Part shown: one piece after another, positions 12,143 to 23,291 of the stretch | Layout: each line of letters starts with the position of its first letter | Numbering within the stretch: position 1 is the first letter of the stretch | Assembly: GCA_027576995.1 (NCBI GenBank) | Contig: JANBQC010000153.1 | Location: 1-50,996, forward strand | Direction: 5' to 3' | DNA length: 50,996 nucleotides | Source of the DNA: Dimargaris cristalligena | Taxonomy: Eukaryota; Kickxellomycota; Dimargaritomycetes; Dimargaritales; Dimargaritaceae | Made by a program: the position numbers and the translations under genes | Notes under the pieces: generated by a model | The model's database searches: none | What the model saw: the letters and a program-made list of their open reading frames with translations, nothing else | What the model was told of the DNA's origin: nothing

Positions 12143-12532
12143 TGTATACCTGTATGATCCCTTGTTTTTGTACGCTTACCTCTATTTACTAACTGTGTGC
12201 GCTCAGACCCCTGCTCCCCTTCCGTTAGTACTAGAAACCCACTCCGAGTACTATTGACAAAGAGTGATTAACCCGGGCAGCAATTTTTATTCAAATAATA
12301 AAAGGGAAGCAGGGGTAAAAGCGGGCACTTTAAAGGCACAATAGCACGGTGCTTTATAAAGGTCTACTACACTATTGGGGACGGGCGAGACTCACCATAA
12401 ATACCCCTAGGGGCACATAGGAGCCTCGTAAAAAATGAAATAACAAAGCCAGTTGAAGCTTTCGGGGTTGTCAATTCGCATAATAGAAGGTGTAATAACG
12501 ATTAAACGGGCCTGTAACGTTGAATGTAGATT

Positions 12533-14212
12533 TTACTCGATAGACGCGAGCTCCACTTCGAAGATAAGCTTGGAATTCGGTGGGATCCTATATAATTTAA
12601 TTATTGGGTGTAATGTGAATTGCATTTAGTGGGGGAAACATATTCATCATATAGATTAGTAGATAGCCTAGAGGTGCGTAGTGCCCGATAGGAGGATGTG
12701 AAACTTATAGACACGGCCCCTTCAGTATCGGCAATGCGGAATTCAAGAGGGTAACGTCATCCCAGAGAGAGGTATCCCCCCAAACGATATACAATAGTAG
12801 TGGTACTTACCCTGCTTCGGGCATGCCTTTTTTGCCGTAGGCCCATTCCGGTTCGATGGTGAGTTCGGCCTTTTCACCCACGGACATGGTTAGGAGTGCC
12901 TCGTCCCATCCACGAATAACTTTACCAACACCGGCTAAGTAATATATATAAATATATAGATTCAAGGTCGCCAAGGGAGGTTGCCATGAGTTAGATGGTA
13001 ATATTTAACTGATGATGGGGTGTATGTGTTAGAGTCAACTAGGAGTCGGTGGATACGAAATCACCCATCCTTGATCCATGCAATACACCATCATGATCTA
13101 CCATAACTTGGTGTGTATCATTGTATGACTTGCCTTTGAATTTAAGGGCAACTCCCTTCTTGCGGCCCTTGGGAATATTACTGTCAAATTGTTTGCCGTT
13201 CTCCAGTTTTCCGGTGTACCTATTATGCCCCGACGAATTATAAATAAATATTAGAAGTATATACCATCGTATTAGATCGACTTCGAAAGGTGATGTGGTC
13301 ACATCCAATCCCGATAGGGTGAATCGGGGGTTATATAGTATACATGTCCATAAATGAATCCCAGCATTATTCGTTACACTTACCAACACGACACAGTGTC
13401 ACCCTTCTTGGGGATGGAGGTTTTGTTGCCCTTTTTGATCACCACTTTCTTGTACTTAGGCGGGCCCTCGGGCGCGTCAGAAACAGAGGTCTCAGCAGTT
13501 GTAGTGCCCTCCTGATCCGTATTTCCAGGGGTATATTCATTGATGGGGACCTCATCAGGTTGACTTCATCACGGTGGTATAGATAGGGTGCGTTATGCAT
13601 TGGGTGAATAAGGTGGCGTTCTACCTAGTAATGATTAACCATGAATATGTATATGCGTGAAGGGATATCGGATCGGGAGTGCATATCCGCTCTACGGAGT
13701 AGTAGAATGGCTGAAGTAATTGCTATAATATACAGATCACCAAAATGAAACATTCCCAAGTAAGATCGTCATTACATTGTAACACCTACCGGAAGCTCTG
13801 GGTGGCGAAGAGTTCGTTGTAAAACTCCACGAGCGGCTCTTTCTTGAAAGTCTTGGCCAAATTCACGATCTTACCCTTTAACCGGTGGGCTAAAAGAAAC
13901 TATTGGTGATTGGGACAAAATTACAAGGACAGGGCGTAAGAATACAAATCAAGTATGAATAGAGTGTCGAATTTATACCCAGTCATCGGGGATATTCGGG
14001 ATAAAACCCGAAGCCACCCTGAAAAGGCAGTCGGTGCAATCAAGGTAGGGTAGAGAATAGGCTACTGTTGCACACGCAGTCCACCATTAGAAAGGGAGGA
14101 AACTATGACTTACCTCGTTGTTGGCATTCTCATGAAGAAAGGTGAGGAGAGCCTTTTTGGATACTTCGTCGGTGGCCAATTTGGCCTCGGTCCAGGGGGG
14201 AGAGACTGACAT
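12533..14212 (-). CDS. FKBP3: FKBP25-type peptidyl-prolyl isomerase (BTHB domain plus FKBP domain)
   Basis: Nuclear FK506-binding prolyl isomerase; FKBP25 binds nucleic acids and chromatin factors in animals. Model: complement of 14114-14212, 13790-13899, 13384-13563, 13134-13219, 12811-12934, 12533-12587; 654 nt, 217 aa, phases consistent, close to human FKBP25 (224). Residues 1-70 match the basic tilted helix bundle (LLTFLHENANNEFLLAHRL, then KIVNLAKTF). After an acidic/Ser-Thr linker come PPKYKKVVIKKGNKTSIPKK, VSCWYTGKLENGKQFDSNI, GVGKVIRGWDEALLTMSVGE, EPEWAYGKKG and the terminal IPPNSKLIFEVELASIE, an essentially complete FKBP25 domain with the WYTG, FDSN, VIRGWDEAL and IPPN pocket elements. 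The acceptor of exon 2 is an upstream TAG (before TTTCTTTTAG), required by phase and by the FLLAHRL match. The intron after 13134 appears to use a GC donor (GCAAGT). Confidence 0.93.
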
Positions 14213-15136
14213 GTCGGAGAGGAGTTCGGATGGAGGTAGCCGTAGAAATGGGTAATAGTGGGTAGCAGCAAAGAATAAATGACAGCGACTTATCGAGATA
14301 CGACTAAGGGTGGTTCGGATTGGAAATGGCCGGATAATGTAACAAAAGGCAAGGGCATCCCAACCACGCTGAATATTTGTCGTCAATAGGCCTCGGCTAG
14401 GAAAAAGCTGGATACTAAATCGGTAGTTTGGTCTCATTTTCTTAATTGTCCCAAAATATATCCCAAATAGAGCAGGCTTTAGTAGAAACATGGCTGCTAT
14501 TCACCCATAAGGATGCTAAAGTGGGATGGGCTTGGTTGGTATTAGTTGGCCTACTTTTAAGTAATAAATTTACAATCCGCCTAGAATGGGGGCGCCCAAA
14601 TGATTTAATTTTAAGGGCATAAGCTTGACGACAACCCAAACCAACTTATATGGCCCGCTGTTTATTTTTCAGGGTTAATGGCCAAGCTATTGGGCCCAGA
14701 TCCCAAAAGCGATCTGTATGGATGGGATTTCCCGTCCATATTACCTACAGTATGACGAGCGAGGAGGGGACAAGCCATTCTTCTGCCTTGGCCATGTCAA
14801 CCACTGTGGTTATATAGTCAGTATCGTAACACCTGCTAGCTTTGTGATACTCAACCGATGCCCATTGATCAAAATAATATGATTATTCCACTGTTATTGC
14901 CCTAGAAAGCTCTTTATTATTGGATATTCCAGTTTTCTTGGCACATAGGCAAACTAGTGGATTATAGTTACTTTATAAAACGAGGCAGAACTACCCCCCT
15001 GTATATCCAGGTATCATTGTTGGCCATTTTGCTTTAATCAGTCCAATCTTTTACAACCACTTACATTGTCTTTTTCATCCATCTATTTAATTACCAGTGC
15101 TTCAGTACTTGAGTTTTAAACATTGGTTATTGGAAA
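14213..15136. other. Divergent promoter region, FKBP25 and secreted F-box-like gene
   Basis: No coding signal trusted. Minus-strand ORFs here extend the FKBP25 frame upstream without family similarity, so the ATG at 14212 is kept. TATAAAA at 14974-14980 lies about 160 bases before the ATG at 15137 on the plus strand. Confidence 0.4.
14974..14980 (+). promoter_or_regulatory. TATA box of the secreted F-box-like gene
   Basis: TATAAAA about 160 bases before the ATG at 15137, followed by a C/T-rich leader. The same spacing is seen at both NmrA-like genes. Confidence 0.45.
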
Positions 15137-16620
15137 ATGTTAGTTAACAACCACACTCTGTTGTCACTGTGTCTATGGCTGACTGCCCACTCCGTCGCTT
15201 CTTCACTACAAACCTCTTCCCCCAGCCCAACCACAACCCCCCAGCCGACTATAGAAACACTATATACACAACTTGAGACTCGTTCGATTCAAGACCTACC
15301 CCCCGAAATCATTAATGAAGTGCTTAACCGCCTGTCTGTCAGCGACGTATTCCACTATGGTCTATCCCACCGCATGGGCTGGTCCTATGCCGCCGCGACC
15401 CCAAAACTCAAACCTATATTGAAAGTAAGTATAACTGTAACATTGTTTATAATAAATTAACATAGGAGCTATACCTAATGGGGTAGCATCGGATAACAGT
15501 GCTAACCCAAGTTTCCATATAGCTCCAATTACGTCAAATAAGTGCACATTTCTAACGAATATAAATAATATTTATTTATACATGGTAAAATTTACTCGCG
15601 CCGGCAAACTAACAGCGCCAGTCGGATTGGGCCAAAATTGATCAAGCCATGACATTTTCCTGGGATAGTTCCACTCTAATATTGGCCGTTCAAACGTTAT
15701 TGGCACAGGAATATAATACCGCCCTAATGTACGAAGTTTACCAACACCTCAAGCAAATGGGGATCGGTTGGGAGGGGAGACGTTTGCAAAGTAACAGGCT
15801 AACTTCAGATGCTACCACACGGGGGGATCAGTTACTAACTGCCTCCCCCGATTTACTAACTGTACTGGCCGAGGTCAAAGACGACTGGGGCTACCTTTGC
15901 TACAACCAACTCCCCGCCCATCAGCAGTATTTGGCCTTTCCGCTAGTGTTTATGGCCCTCCAGGGTCAGGTGGAACTAGTAACACAGCTTCTTTTCCGTA
16001 TGACCAAAGGCTACGTGGATGCCGACGATGAATTGATCGTGGACCAGGTCCCATTCGCAATCACTAATACCCTTTTGGATATAGTCAGCCGCCAATGGAT
16101 TCGTCCCCAACGAATACTCGGCGCTGCTGTTAAGACCCAGCTAGTCGCCGAAATCATCACCGCATTGGGGGCCAACAATTGTATCCCAGAATTAGACCGC
16201 TTTATCACAATATTGCAGAAGCAAGGCGAGGATTATTGGTCCACTTCGATGCAGAATTTCTTTTACATGGTGGTATTGGAGTATGATTTAGATCAATGGT
16301 CCTATCTCGCATTTGAATTTTTCAGTTCTGATGATGATGGAGTTCCAATATTATGCGCCCGGCAACTAGGATTCGAATGCGCTTACACGATGTTTCTCGG
16401 TGGTCTGGGGGAGCCTCTAGTAACAGATCCGCATTTGTGCCACGGTACATTTGATGCCCAGCGGATGGTCTATGCAGGCCGAGTGCATCATGGGCTCCCT
16501 CAGTTGGCATTTCGGGTACGGCACTCAGTGATTAATACGCTATTTCAAGCAGATGGATCGGCCTTTCTACCTAATGCACTTACCCAGAAGTTGTTATTAG
16601 AGTCCCAACTACCCCTATAG
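15137..16620 (+). CDS. Orphan predicted secreted protein with F-box-like segment
   Basis: Function unknown. Two exons: 15137-15424 (ending at GTAAGT) and 15622-16620, phase 0, 428 aa; an acceptor six bases upstream (after AACAG at 15615) would add two residues. Residues 1-22 look like a signal peptide (MLVNNH, hydrophobic LLSLCLWLTA, small residues AHSVAS). A Ser/Thr/Pro-rich linker follows, then residues 54-79 (LPPEIINEVLNRLSVSDVF) read as an F-box. The rest is helical with no recognised domain. F-box proteins are normally cytosolic or nuclear ubiquitin-ligase adaptors, so a secretory leader in front of one is odd. Either it is an effector-like protein acting in another cell, or the F-box resemblance or the signal prediction is wrong. 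It belongs to the accessory block and converges with another secreted orphan gene. Confidence 0.7.
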
Positions 16621-17819
16621 CTGCATCACCCCAAGTGAAGCCAGGAGGCTTCTCCTTGGATTATGGCTTTCCACTGGATAAGGCCCGCATAGATATTTCT
16701 TTCCGAATAAATGACTTATAGTAGGGTGGTAGGTCACAAACTATTGATATGTTCACCTCTATTCAGTGTCTAGTCCTTTGGCAACTATTTATATATAGAT
16801 ACTCTCCCAATCTTGCACCCAACAAAATTCAGGTTAACACACGTCCCTTGTTTAGTAGGTTAATATCCAGCATACTCAGGTTTAGCACTCAGTGCATTGG
16901 TCATGGTGACAGTAGCAATCGTAAACTGTCATACAAAATCTGGCTCGAATACCTTCAATTCCTTCACATTTCACTGGTGGGCATAAATGATGGCCATTGT
17001 AGATGTAATATGATAATCATCAAGTCAGGTTGATTTAATCAAACCTGCATTTTAATAGGAATGTTGCCTAAGTTAACCACTCTTAGTCCATCAAGAGTCC
17101 TGAGGATAGGCTTCTAGTGGTAGGCAGGGCTTAGTCTTAGCCAAGCGGGCTACTAGTACTAGGATGTGGGTGTAGTACTAACCAATAAAGGACAGAAGCA
17201 AGTAAATGTCAGGGACATGTAGTAGGTATACTTACTAATTAGTACAAGGGGGGTGAGCATATATAGAGTTTATTGAGTAAACTGAGGGGGATAAGAATAA
17301 GCTAAGGACTGATCTGGTCCCAGAGGGGCCTGGTTATTTATACATTGGGACCACTTAGAATGAGAGGTCCCTAAGATAATGGGATGACTAAAGAAGAGGT
17401 GAGAGTTGGAGTCTTAACCAGGTGGGCTTGCTTTCAGAAGACTCTACTGGGAAAGGAGGAATGTTAGATCAGCCAGTGGAGTATTATGTGAGAAGCATAG
17501 GGACCTAAACATAGTAGGTTATATAGTAAAGGGGGATAATATGGCACAATAAGGCAAGATAGGATGGGACAATCAGTATTCCCATATTAGGAAGGATTAG
17601 GTGGGCCAACAGGGAATACTCGTAGGTAACTAAATTATATGATTAACCACATTGGTAGCCATGCTGTTTTTTTTCAATTATATATATGATTATCCAAAGG
17701 TTTGATGGGTTGGGGAAATGACTAAGATGAAAGAAATAATAGCTCCGTAGCTCCCATTCCAGTAGGGATGCATCCCTACTGCACTTAACCGCTTATTCTA
17801 TACCCGCCTTGATCTACTG
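16621..17819. other. Intergenic region between two convergent secreted-protein genes
   Basis: AT-rich with many short purine-rich words; no coding signal. A stretch near 17530-17610 weakly resembles the reverse complement of 11740-11830 (shared CTTATCTTGCC-like words), possibly an old dispersed repeat. Confidence 0.3.
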
Positions 17820-19107
17820 TTAGTAGGTGAAGCTGAAAGTCAGTTGATTTTCCATCGCGTCCAGAATAGCTTCCCGGCTCTCCTCAATAGGGCTGTCCAT
17901 GAGACCAGGCAGGGCGAATTCGTCAAAGAACAGCCCCGAGTTAAAACTTGACGCCGATTTGGCCAAAATAACGGTGCGCCGTTTCTCCCTGGTGTCCGCA
18001 TTCGTGGCGTTGCTCCATTTAAGAAGGTGGGCATGGAGTTTACGTAGGCTAGGCACTAACTGGTGCGGGTTTTTCACCTTCTCCATCAGAAATTTGGTGG
18101 CCATGGGTTGGTTGAACCAAAATGCCCACATGGCCGAGGTGAAAATATCGTTGGGCTTCAAGAACTGGGACCATTCCATATTCCACAGTTTCGTCAAGGA
18201 ATCCATGTCCCCCTTAATGGCCAGAACCTTGATGGACCAATTTAGCTGGGTTTGCCAAGCATAGAACACCCAGAGAGCCTGTTCAAAGGGATAGGAATCG
18301 TCTGTGTCACTGCTACTTCCTAATATTAGCTGAACCATGGTTTGGGCTGGGGCCAATAGGCTCATAGCCAACTCGGAATTACCCAATCGGAAGAGCCCGG
18401 GAAAAACGTTGTGCTGAAGGGAAGAATCTGCCAAGACTCCAGTGTCAGTCTTTTTGACTTGGACCGACATGACGCTTCCGAGAAGAAATTCGTTGAGCAA
18501 TTGCTCGGTTTGGGAATGGGTGAACGATCCGGCAAACTCCTTAATGGCCTGGCGAGCGACGGATGTGAGCTCGGGCTGGCGAACATAGTTCCAGAAGCGA
18601 GTTTGAATCTATATTATAAAGAGAGACAAAGTCAAATGTCCATACATTCAAGTCCCAGATGTTAGAGTGGGTCGATAATGCCATTCCAATACTAGTGTAT
18701 ATTCAGCAACAACGTAACTATTCATATCGGGGACCCAGCAATTATGGGGCTTAACTTACATCTCCAGTGATAATACTGGCTCCTCGAATTTCATCCAATA
18801 CATCCTCAGTTTGATTGGGAAGGGCTTTTTGGTTCTGTTGTTGAGCTTGAATCATGGCCTCGAGCTGACGGTGGGCAAGTTTGGTGGAAGGGGCATCACG
18901 ATCACCGAAAGTGTAGGGAATTTCAATCCCGGCCTCCTCGCATCGGCGTCCAATTTCAGCACCGGTATCACCAACCAAAAGAAAGTAGTTGAAAGTGCCG
19001 AGCCCGTCGGACTGATAACCTTGACTGGGAACAGGGGATCCCAAAACCGTAGAAGTTAGCAGGCCAATGGCCGGTAGCGTGAGAAGTAGGTAGGTCAACT
19101 TAAACAT
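17820..19107 (-). CDS. Orphan predicted secreted protein, helical
   Basis: Function unknown. Two exons, complement of 18760-19107 and 17820-18608, phase 0, 378 aa. The start MFKLTYLLLTLPAIGLLTST is a strong signal peptide with probable cleavage near residue 23 (VLG then SPVPS). The mature part begins with a GDTGAEIGRR segment and a Gln-rich stretch. The second exon is rich in Trp, Phe and Leu helices (ALWVFYAWQTQLNW, SAMWAFWFNQPMATKFLMEK) and ends in FSFTY. There is one potential N-glycosylation site in exon 1 (NQT) and one in exon 2 (NAT). No domain recognised. TATATAAAAG (reverse complement of 19235-19244) lies about 130 bases upstream of the ATG. Confidence 0.72.
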
Positions 19108-20235
19108 GGCTCGGTAGCTATCTTGGACAGGGTAGACTATGCTTAAAAAGTGGGAGAGTGAGGGTAGTAGACTATAGTGTGAAATCCTGAGATAGTGGGG
19201 ATTAGGGTTAAAGTGAAAGGTGGCTAATACCCCGCTTTTATATAGGTAGAGAATGGCCGGTCTATTCAGTACTGCGTAGATTTAGTTCCTCGTTGAGAGG
19301 CAGCCGGTATCGCTCTTCACCACTGGGGTCAGTAGCCTCACACTACCTACGAATATACCTGCCCATCCCCATTAATATATCTCGAGAATGCTAAACCCTA
19401 ATTCAATAATATATTGTTACACTAGTATGGTACAAATGGAATCATATTTGGGCATTATCTTTATAATCGCATAGCTGTGCATCCGACGGATAAAGAGCCC
19501 AGTATGCCTGGCATTTGCGCCAACCTCACGCATGAAGGGGTTCTGTTTATCTTCCACACCACCCACCAACGATACCCGAGAATTGCAAGGGCATGAGTCG
19601 TAGCAGACCTTCGAATGGAACCTCGAATGGATTTGCAATTCAAACACCCTTTTCGTACCACCACCCTCTCTCTCCCCTTTAAACTTAGGGTCTGTCCCGA
19701 TATATGATGAGGGTAGGCCTGTAACCGCGGACCAGTATTGAGCAGGCAAAGGTGATTTAGGGCCCGCTATTGCGCACGAAGTATAGAGAAAAGGTAGCAC
19801 GAGTGTGGTTTTCCCTTTTCCTTCTCTTCGAAAGGGTCGCTGCCCTCCTATGTACTACCTCTGGCGCAGCCACCTACCTATATGCCTACAGAGAATGTAA
19901 TACATCGAATAATCTTGTAAGACCAAACGTTTCACCCGACGCATTTCACTGACTACGTTTGTAGCTAAAGCGGCCGCCCAATAGTCCGAAAATTAAGACA
20001 GGGTCAATAGAGTCAAGCTACTATTGTGATGAGACTGAGTCCCCTTCTTTGAGGAGACTCCGCCTTTATTGACTAACGGCGATGGTTCAACATAGCGCCG
20101 GTTGGTCTTACAGGCCACCCATTTCTCCTTATGTTTTCGCTTTTCTTCTTTTCCCCTTTTTATTTGGGTTTTCTCGTTTACCCAGATCATAGTGACCAGT
20201 TTACTACCCCCCTCTCATCATATATCGACGTTAGA
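19108..20235. other. Promoter of the secreted orphan and empty spacer
   Basis: TATATAAAAG on the minus strand at 19235-19244 serves the gene ending at 19107. The remaining ORFs (for example complement 19417-19800) have no recognisable family and no supporting splice structure. Confidence 0.4.
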
Positions 20236-20578
20236 CTAATAAATTGCCATATAGGCAATATCGTTCAAGTAATTTATGAAAATATCACCATCCCGCCAGT
20301 TACTATCCGAACGGCGACCGCTCACTAAGGATACATTAAGGAGAACCTGGGCGGTGACAGCTACATGCTCATCAACAATCACGGTACCTTGTCGCACTAT
20401 CGAGTAGTAGTAACGGTCGCTTGGGTGGATTTGGGGGCGGACTGTGTTGGCGATGGCCGAGGCCGTATATTTATGGACGTCGGATTTTCCATTTTCCAAG
20501 GCTAACGCAGAAATACCAGCCACGTATGGGGATGCCATGTACACACCAGCCATGTGTTGAAATAATGTCCCGACGGGT
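20236..20578 (-). pseudogene. Relic exon of a subtilisin-like (S8) serine protease
   Basis: The reading frame runs from a possible acceptor (TAG at about 20580) and opens PVGTLFQHMAGVYMASPYVAG, closely resembling the S8 block around the catalytic Ser, normally GTSMA-x-P-YVAG. Here the GTS triplet is Gly-Val-Tyr, so the nucleophile is missing. Further on, QGTVIVDEHVAVTAQVLLN resembles the family's QGAGLIDVYxAV segment. No exon with the Asp or His catalytic motif is seen upstream, and the frame ends after about 113 codons. A dead remnant is the simplest reading. Confidence 0.6.
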
Positions 20579-20695
20579 CTATTATTCTATCCTGTTTCTG
20601 GCCAATTATGCTGGTTAAAATAGCTATTCTATGTCCTTTCGTTTTAACCATTTAAAATGTCCCCTGTGGACTATACTATCCAATAAAGCCAACAA
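20565..20695. repeat. Duplicated segment (copy 1) flanking the protease relic
   Basis: Aligns with 24165-24290: both contain ATGTCCCGACGGG, TATGTCCTTTC, TTTTAACC and a CAATAAA end in the same order, about three quarters identical by eye. It covers the 5' edge of the relic exon and what was probably its upstream intron. Confidence 0.6.
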
Positions 20696-21171
20696 TCAAG
20701 AGGCACCTACCGCCCTCCAGCTATTTTTTTTTGCCCTATATACAATTCTATCAGTAATCCTTTAGCATTTCCAGCAATTGGCTATTTAAGTAGGAGTATA
20801 TCCCTGGGTGGGAGGAACACGCCATTTTAATGCCCGTTGTAGTGTGATTACTATTATGTCGTTCCTAGGTCAAATAGCAAACTGACTAGTAGTACGCATA
20901 TTCAACCAATTCCGGCATTAACCTGCCTCACTGGAGTAGCGGGTGGGTGATTGTCCTCCTACAAATCTGGCTATTTATTACTGAGGTGTTGAAAATTCCA
21001 AGTGAGTGACAGGTGACTGCAAAACTAGGACGGTCAAATCGTGAAATTGGAAGTCAACGGCAAATGTAATGAAGCAATACATATTGTAGGGGTGTTCCTT
21101 TAAGGAATACTTGTCCACGTTTTAAAGAGGGGCTTTAAGCAGACCGGGACTAGTTAAAGCATAGCGGAGAA
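20696..21171. other. Spacer without genes
   Basis: AT-rich spacer downstream of the frameshifted NmrA-like copy. No ORF or repeat that I can support. Confidence 0.3.
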
Positions 21172-22210
21172 CTAGTCCTGGGGCATGAAGTCATCCTCAT
21201 TGCGCTCAAAGAACTGTTTAATAGTGGCGGGCTTGTGGCCCAGCATCTTCTCGAGGTCCTTGGCCACTTCGTCCATGTGGCCCTTGTTGATGTGCACAAA
21301 AATCTCCACCACACACCCAGTCTCTTCCTCATGCAGCTGGCTGTGCTCCTTGAGGTGGTGCTTGAGCTCGTTCATGGAAATGTGCTTGAACTCGAACTTG
21401 GTGTCCAGGGCACTGCTAGCCTCCTCAGCGATACACTTGCCAGTCACCTTCTCAGGGCCCGTGATACAAATTACGTGGGCCTTGCCCTCCGACATCCAGT
21501 CCTGGTGCTCGTCAACAGTGGGAACGTCAGAAGTATGGTGGTCACCCTGTTTCTTCATGTGTTTACCCACTAGACGCAGGTATCCAGTGGCTAGGTCAAA
21601 CATGGCCATGGGTGCAAACTTATGGTCCTTGAGGGGTAGGGGAATCTGGCTCTCACCCTGGATACGGTCCTGGAAAAAGTACAGGTGTTCCATGGGCAGG
21701 GCCATCCGGAGGACCAGGCCGTGCACCTGGTGACCGCGGTGCTGGCCGTGGCCGCCTCCCTCGATGCACTCCTTGAACATCTTCTCCATGTGGCAGAGCA
21801 TCTTCAAGTGCTGGCCCTCAGCTTTGTCAAGATTGAGCACCGACAGCATGGTCAGACACCGCACCTGGACTTCCTTGGCGCACTCCAGGAAACACTTCCA
21901 CAGCTTGGGGACATGCTGTTCGCCGGACTGGGAGAGGTTCTGGTGGACGGGCACCAGGACCACGGCATCGGCCTCCTTGAAGTACTTGCCAATATCCTGC
22001 ATACGGTCCTCGCTGTACTTGAACAGGTGCACGCGGTCTTCCTTGCGAAGCATCTTGGCCCACTCGCGGGTTTCGTCCGTTACACCGCAGTAGATTTTCT
22101 CAATGCAGTCGCGGGCCTTGCCGTGCAACAGTCCGTAGCAGAAGCTGAACCCGATCCACTGGTCGCAGGAGGTGACAGAGGGTAATTTTGTTGGAGCGGA
22201 GGTAGGCCAT
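21172..22210 (-). pseudogene. NmrA-like NAD(P)-binding protein, copy 1 (frameshifted)
   Basis: Near-identical to the intact gene at 29815-30855. The ATG at 22210 and the next 11 codons match it, but two bases are missing near 22174-22177 (GGTGACAGAG here, GGTGACACAG in copy 2), throwing the frame in the first Rossmann strand. The remaining frame is open for over 310 codons to the TAG at 21172, but it has no ATG until about 22053, so any product would lack the first beta-strand. Everything downstream fits the NmrA family: HLYFFQDRIQGESQIPLP, the CITGPEKVTGKCIAEEAS segment and the C-terminal helix with KDLEKMLGHKP. The TATA (22375-22384, minus) is intact. A recent pseudogene, or a sequencing indel. 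Confidence 0.72.
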
Positions 22211-22374
22211 GGTGGTGTTTGTGCTGAAGTTGCGGGTAGGAGGTGGAAGAGAGAAGCTATAGTAAAAATAATTGAATTGGGAAATGATGTGGCTTAGAGG
22301 ATATATGGTGGGCTGAAGTGATGGTGTAATGATTCAAGTCGGAATGAAAACCCCATTGAGGAAGGCAAGGGCTG

Positions 22375-22384
22375 CTTTTTATAC
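22375..22384 (-). promoter_or_regulatory. TATA box of NmrA-like copy 1
   Basis: GTATAAAAAG on the minus strand, about 165-170 bases before the original ATG at 22210, the same spacing as at copy 2 although the two leaders are not alike. Confidence 0.45.
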
Positions 22385-22534
22385 ACTTGTAAAAATAATT
22401 TACTCTAAAGTCAATAAAAATCTTATTTCTGCTGCTGAGGCCCATACGGCCGATAGAAGTTTACTGTGCCTATGTAGTGAAATATTAAACTATGATCACA
22501 GAGCGCAGTCACATTCGCAGAAACTCCATATACA

Positions 22535-22712
22535 TCACTCGTAGATTTTATGGTAATCCGGCACTTCACAAATTGCCAGTGCTCGTCTAATCACTTTGAT
22601 GAAGCGGGTCGCGGACGAATGGTCAATCATTAACGCATGCAGCTGGAATACGCTCTGGACATTTTCCCCATCACACTCAGCCACGATGGAAAGGTTCTGG
22701 TGTTTTGTGTAA
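22535..22712 (-). CDS. Unrecognised C-terminal coding-like exon
   Basis: Reading from a possible acceptor (TAG at 22713-22715) gives a balanced protein-like frame ending at a TGA at 22535-22537; it includes NLSIVAECDGENVQSVFQLH and ends VPDYHKIYE. Immediately upstream on the same strand, another frame (to about 22830) carries VFINPTGYRDRPDP and a plausible continuation, joined either by an intron or through a frameshift. I cannot name the family, and no start was found. A fragment of a decayed or multi-exon gene is likely. Confidence 0.3.
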
Positions 22713-23041
22713 CTACGTTGGCACCACTTGTCGTTCTAGGTTCGCGGCCTTTAACTATTTGATAAACAACCCTGGTGTGTACTGTAGGGTCTGGCCTATC
22801 ACGGTAGCCCGTTGGGTTGATGAACACCATCAAATTGTAAGATATATTGGTAAATTTATTATAACTATTATGGCGTAGTCGTCCGAAACCTTTACATGCT
22901 GCCAACAATCAAAATATTTCAACCTCAAGTGAAATCACTATATTAACGCCCTAGTCTACCCCTAATATATCTTACAAGATGTAAGCCGGACGGTGCCCAT
23001 GCCAATGCACTAATGTACATATATATATTTTACCTGACTGT

Positions 23042-23221
23042 ATGAGTGAGGGTGTTGGTGGAGGAAGGGCTGAGGCACCCGGCAGTACCCAAACAGCTCA
23101 TGGCGGCGGGCCTGTAGCCAGAATACCAACTACCGCAGCTGACGGACATCCTGGAGAGGGTGGGATAGAAACCACTACCGGAGTCAATTCAGAACCACCT
23201 TCCTCAGTCGGACTGGAGTAA
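23042..23221 (+). CDS. Small Gly/Thr-rich ORF (59 codons)
   Basis: ATG to TAA frame encoding a hydrophilic Gly-, Pro- and Thr-rich peptide (MSEGVGGGRAEAPGS, ending SVGLE). Codon use looks protein-like but there is no family, no signal peptide and no clear promoter. It could be a fragment of a larger low-complexity protein. Confidence 0.2.
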   Translation: MSEGVGGGRAEAPGSTQTAHGGGPVARIPTTAADGHPGEGGIETTTGVNSEPPSSVGLE

Positions 23222-23291
23222 TAACCCCACTCCATAACAACAAAGGCCACCTACTCGGCTTCTTCGACTACTTGGGGTATTCAAACTCCGA

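Larger units (their letters stand above)
10670..12532. other. Intergenic region between CARM1 and FKBP25 3' end
   Basis: Nearly 1.9 kb without a supported gene. It holds the CARM1 promoter with block 10743-10806, two weak minus ORFs (around 11070-11312, with an internal ATG start MADPTGPLGLG, and 11415-11696) that I do not recognise, a hairpin at 11918-11946 and a strong TATA promoter at 12039 with no ORF behind it. Confidence 0.4.

Noticed and set aside
21685..22185. Long plus-strand ORFs antisense to the NmrA-like genes (also 30556-30870)
   Set aside because: They occur at equivalent places in both copies only because the copies are near-identical; the minus frame has the domain, TATA box and start.
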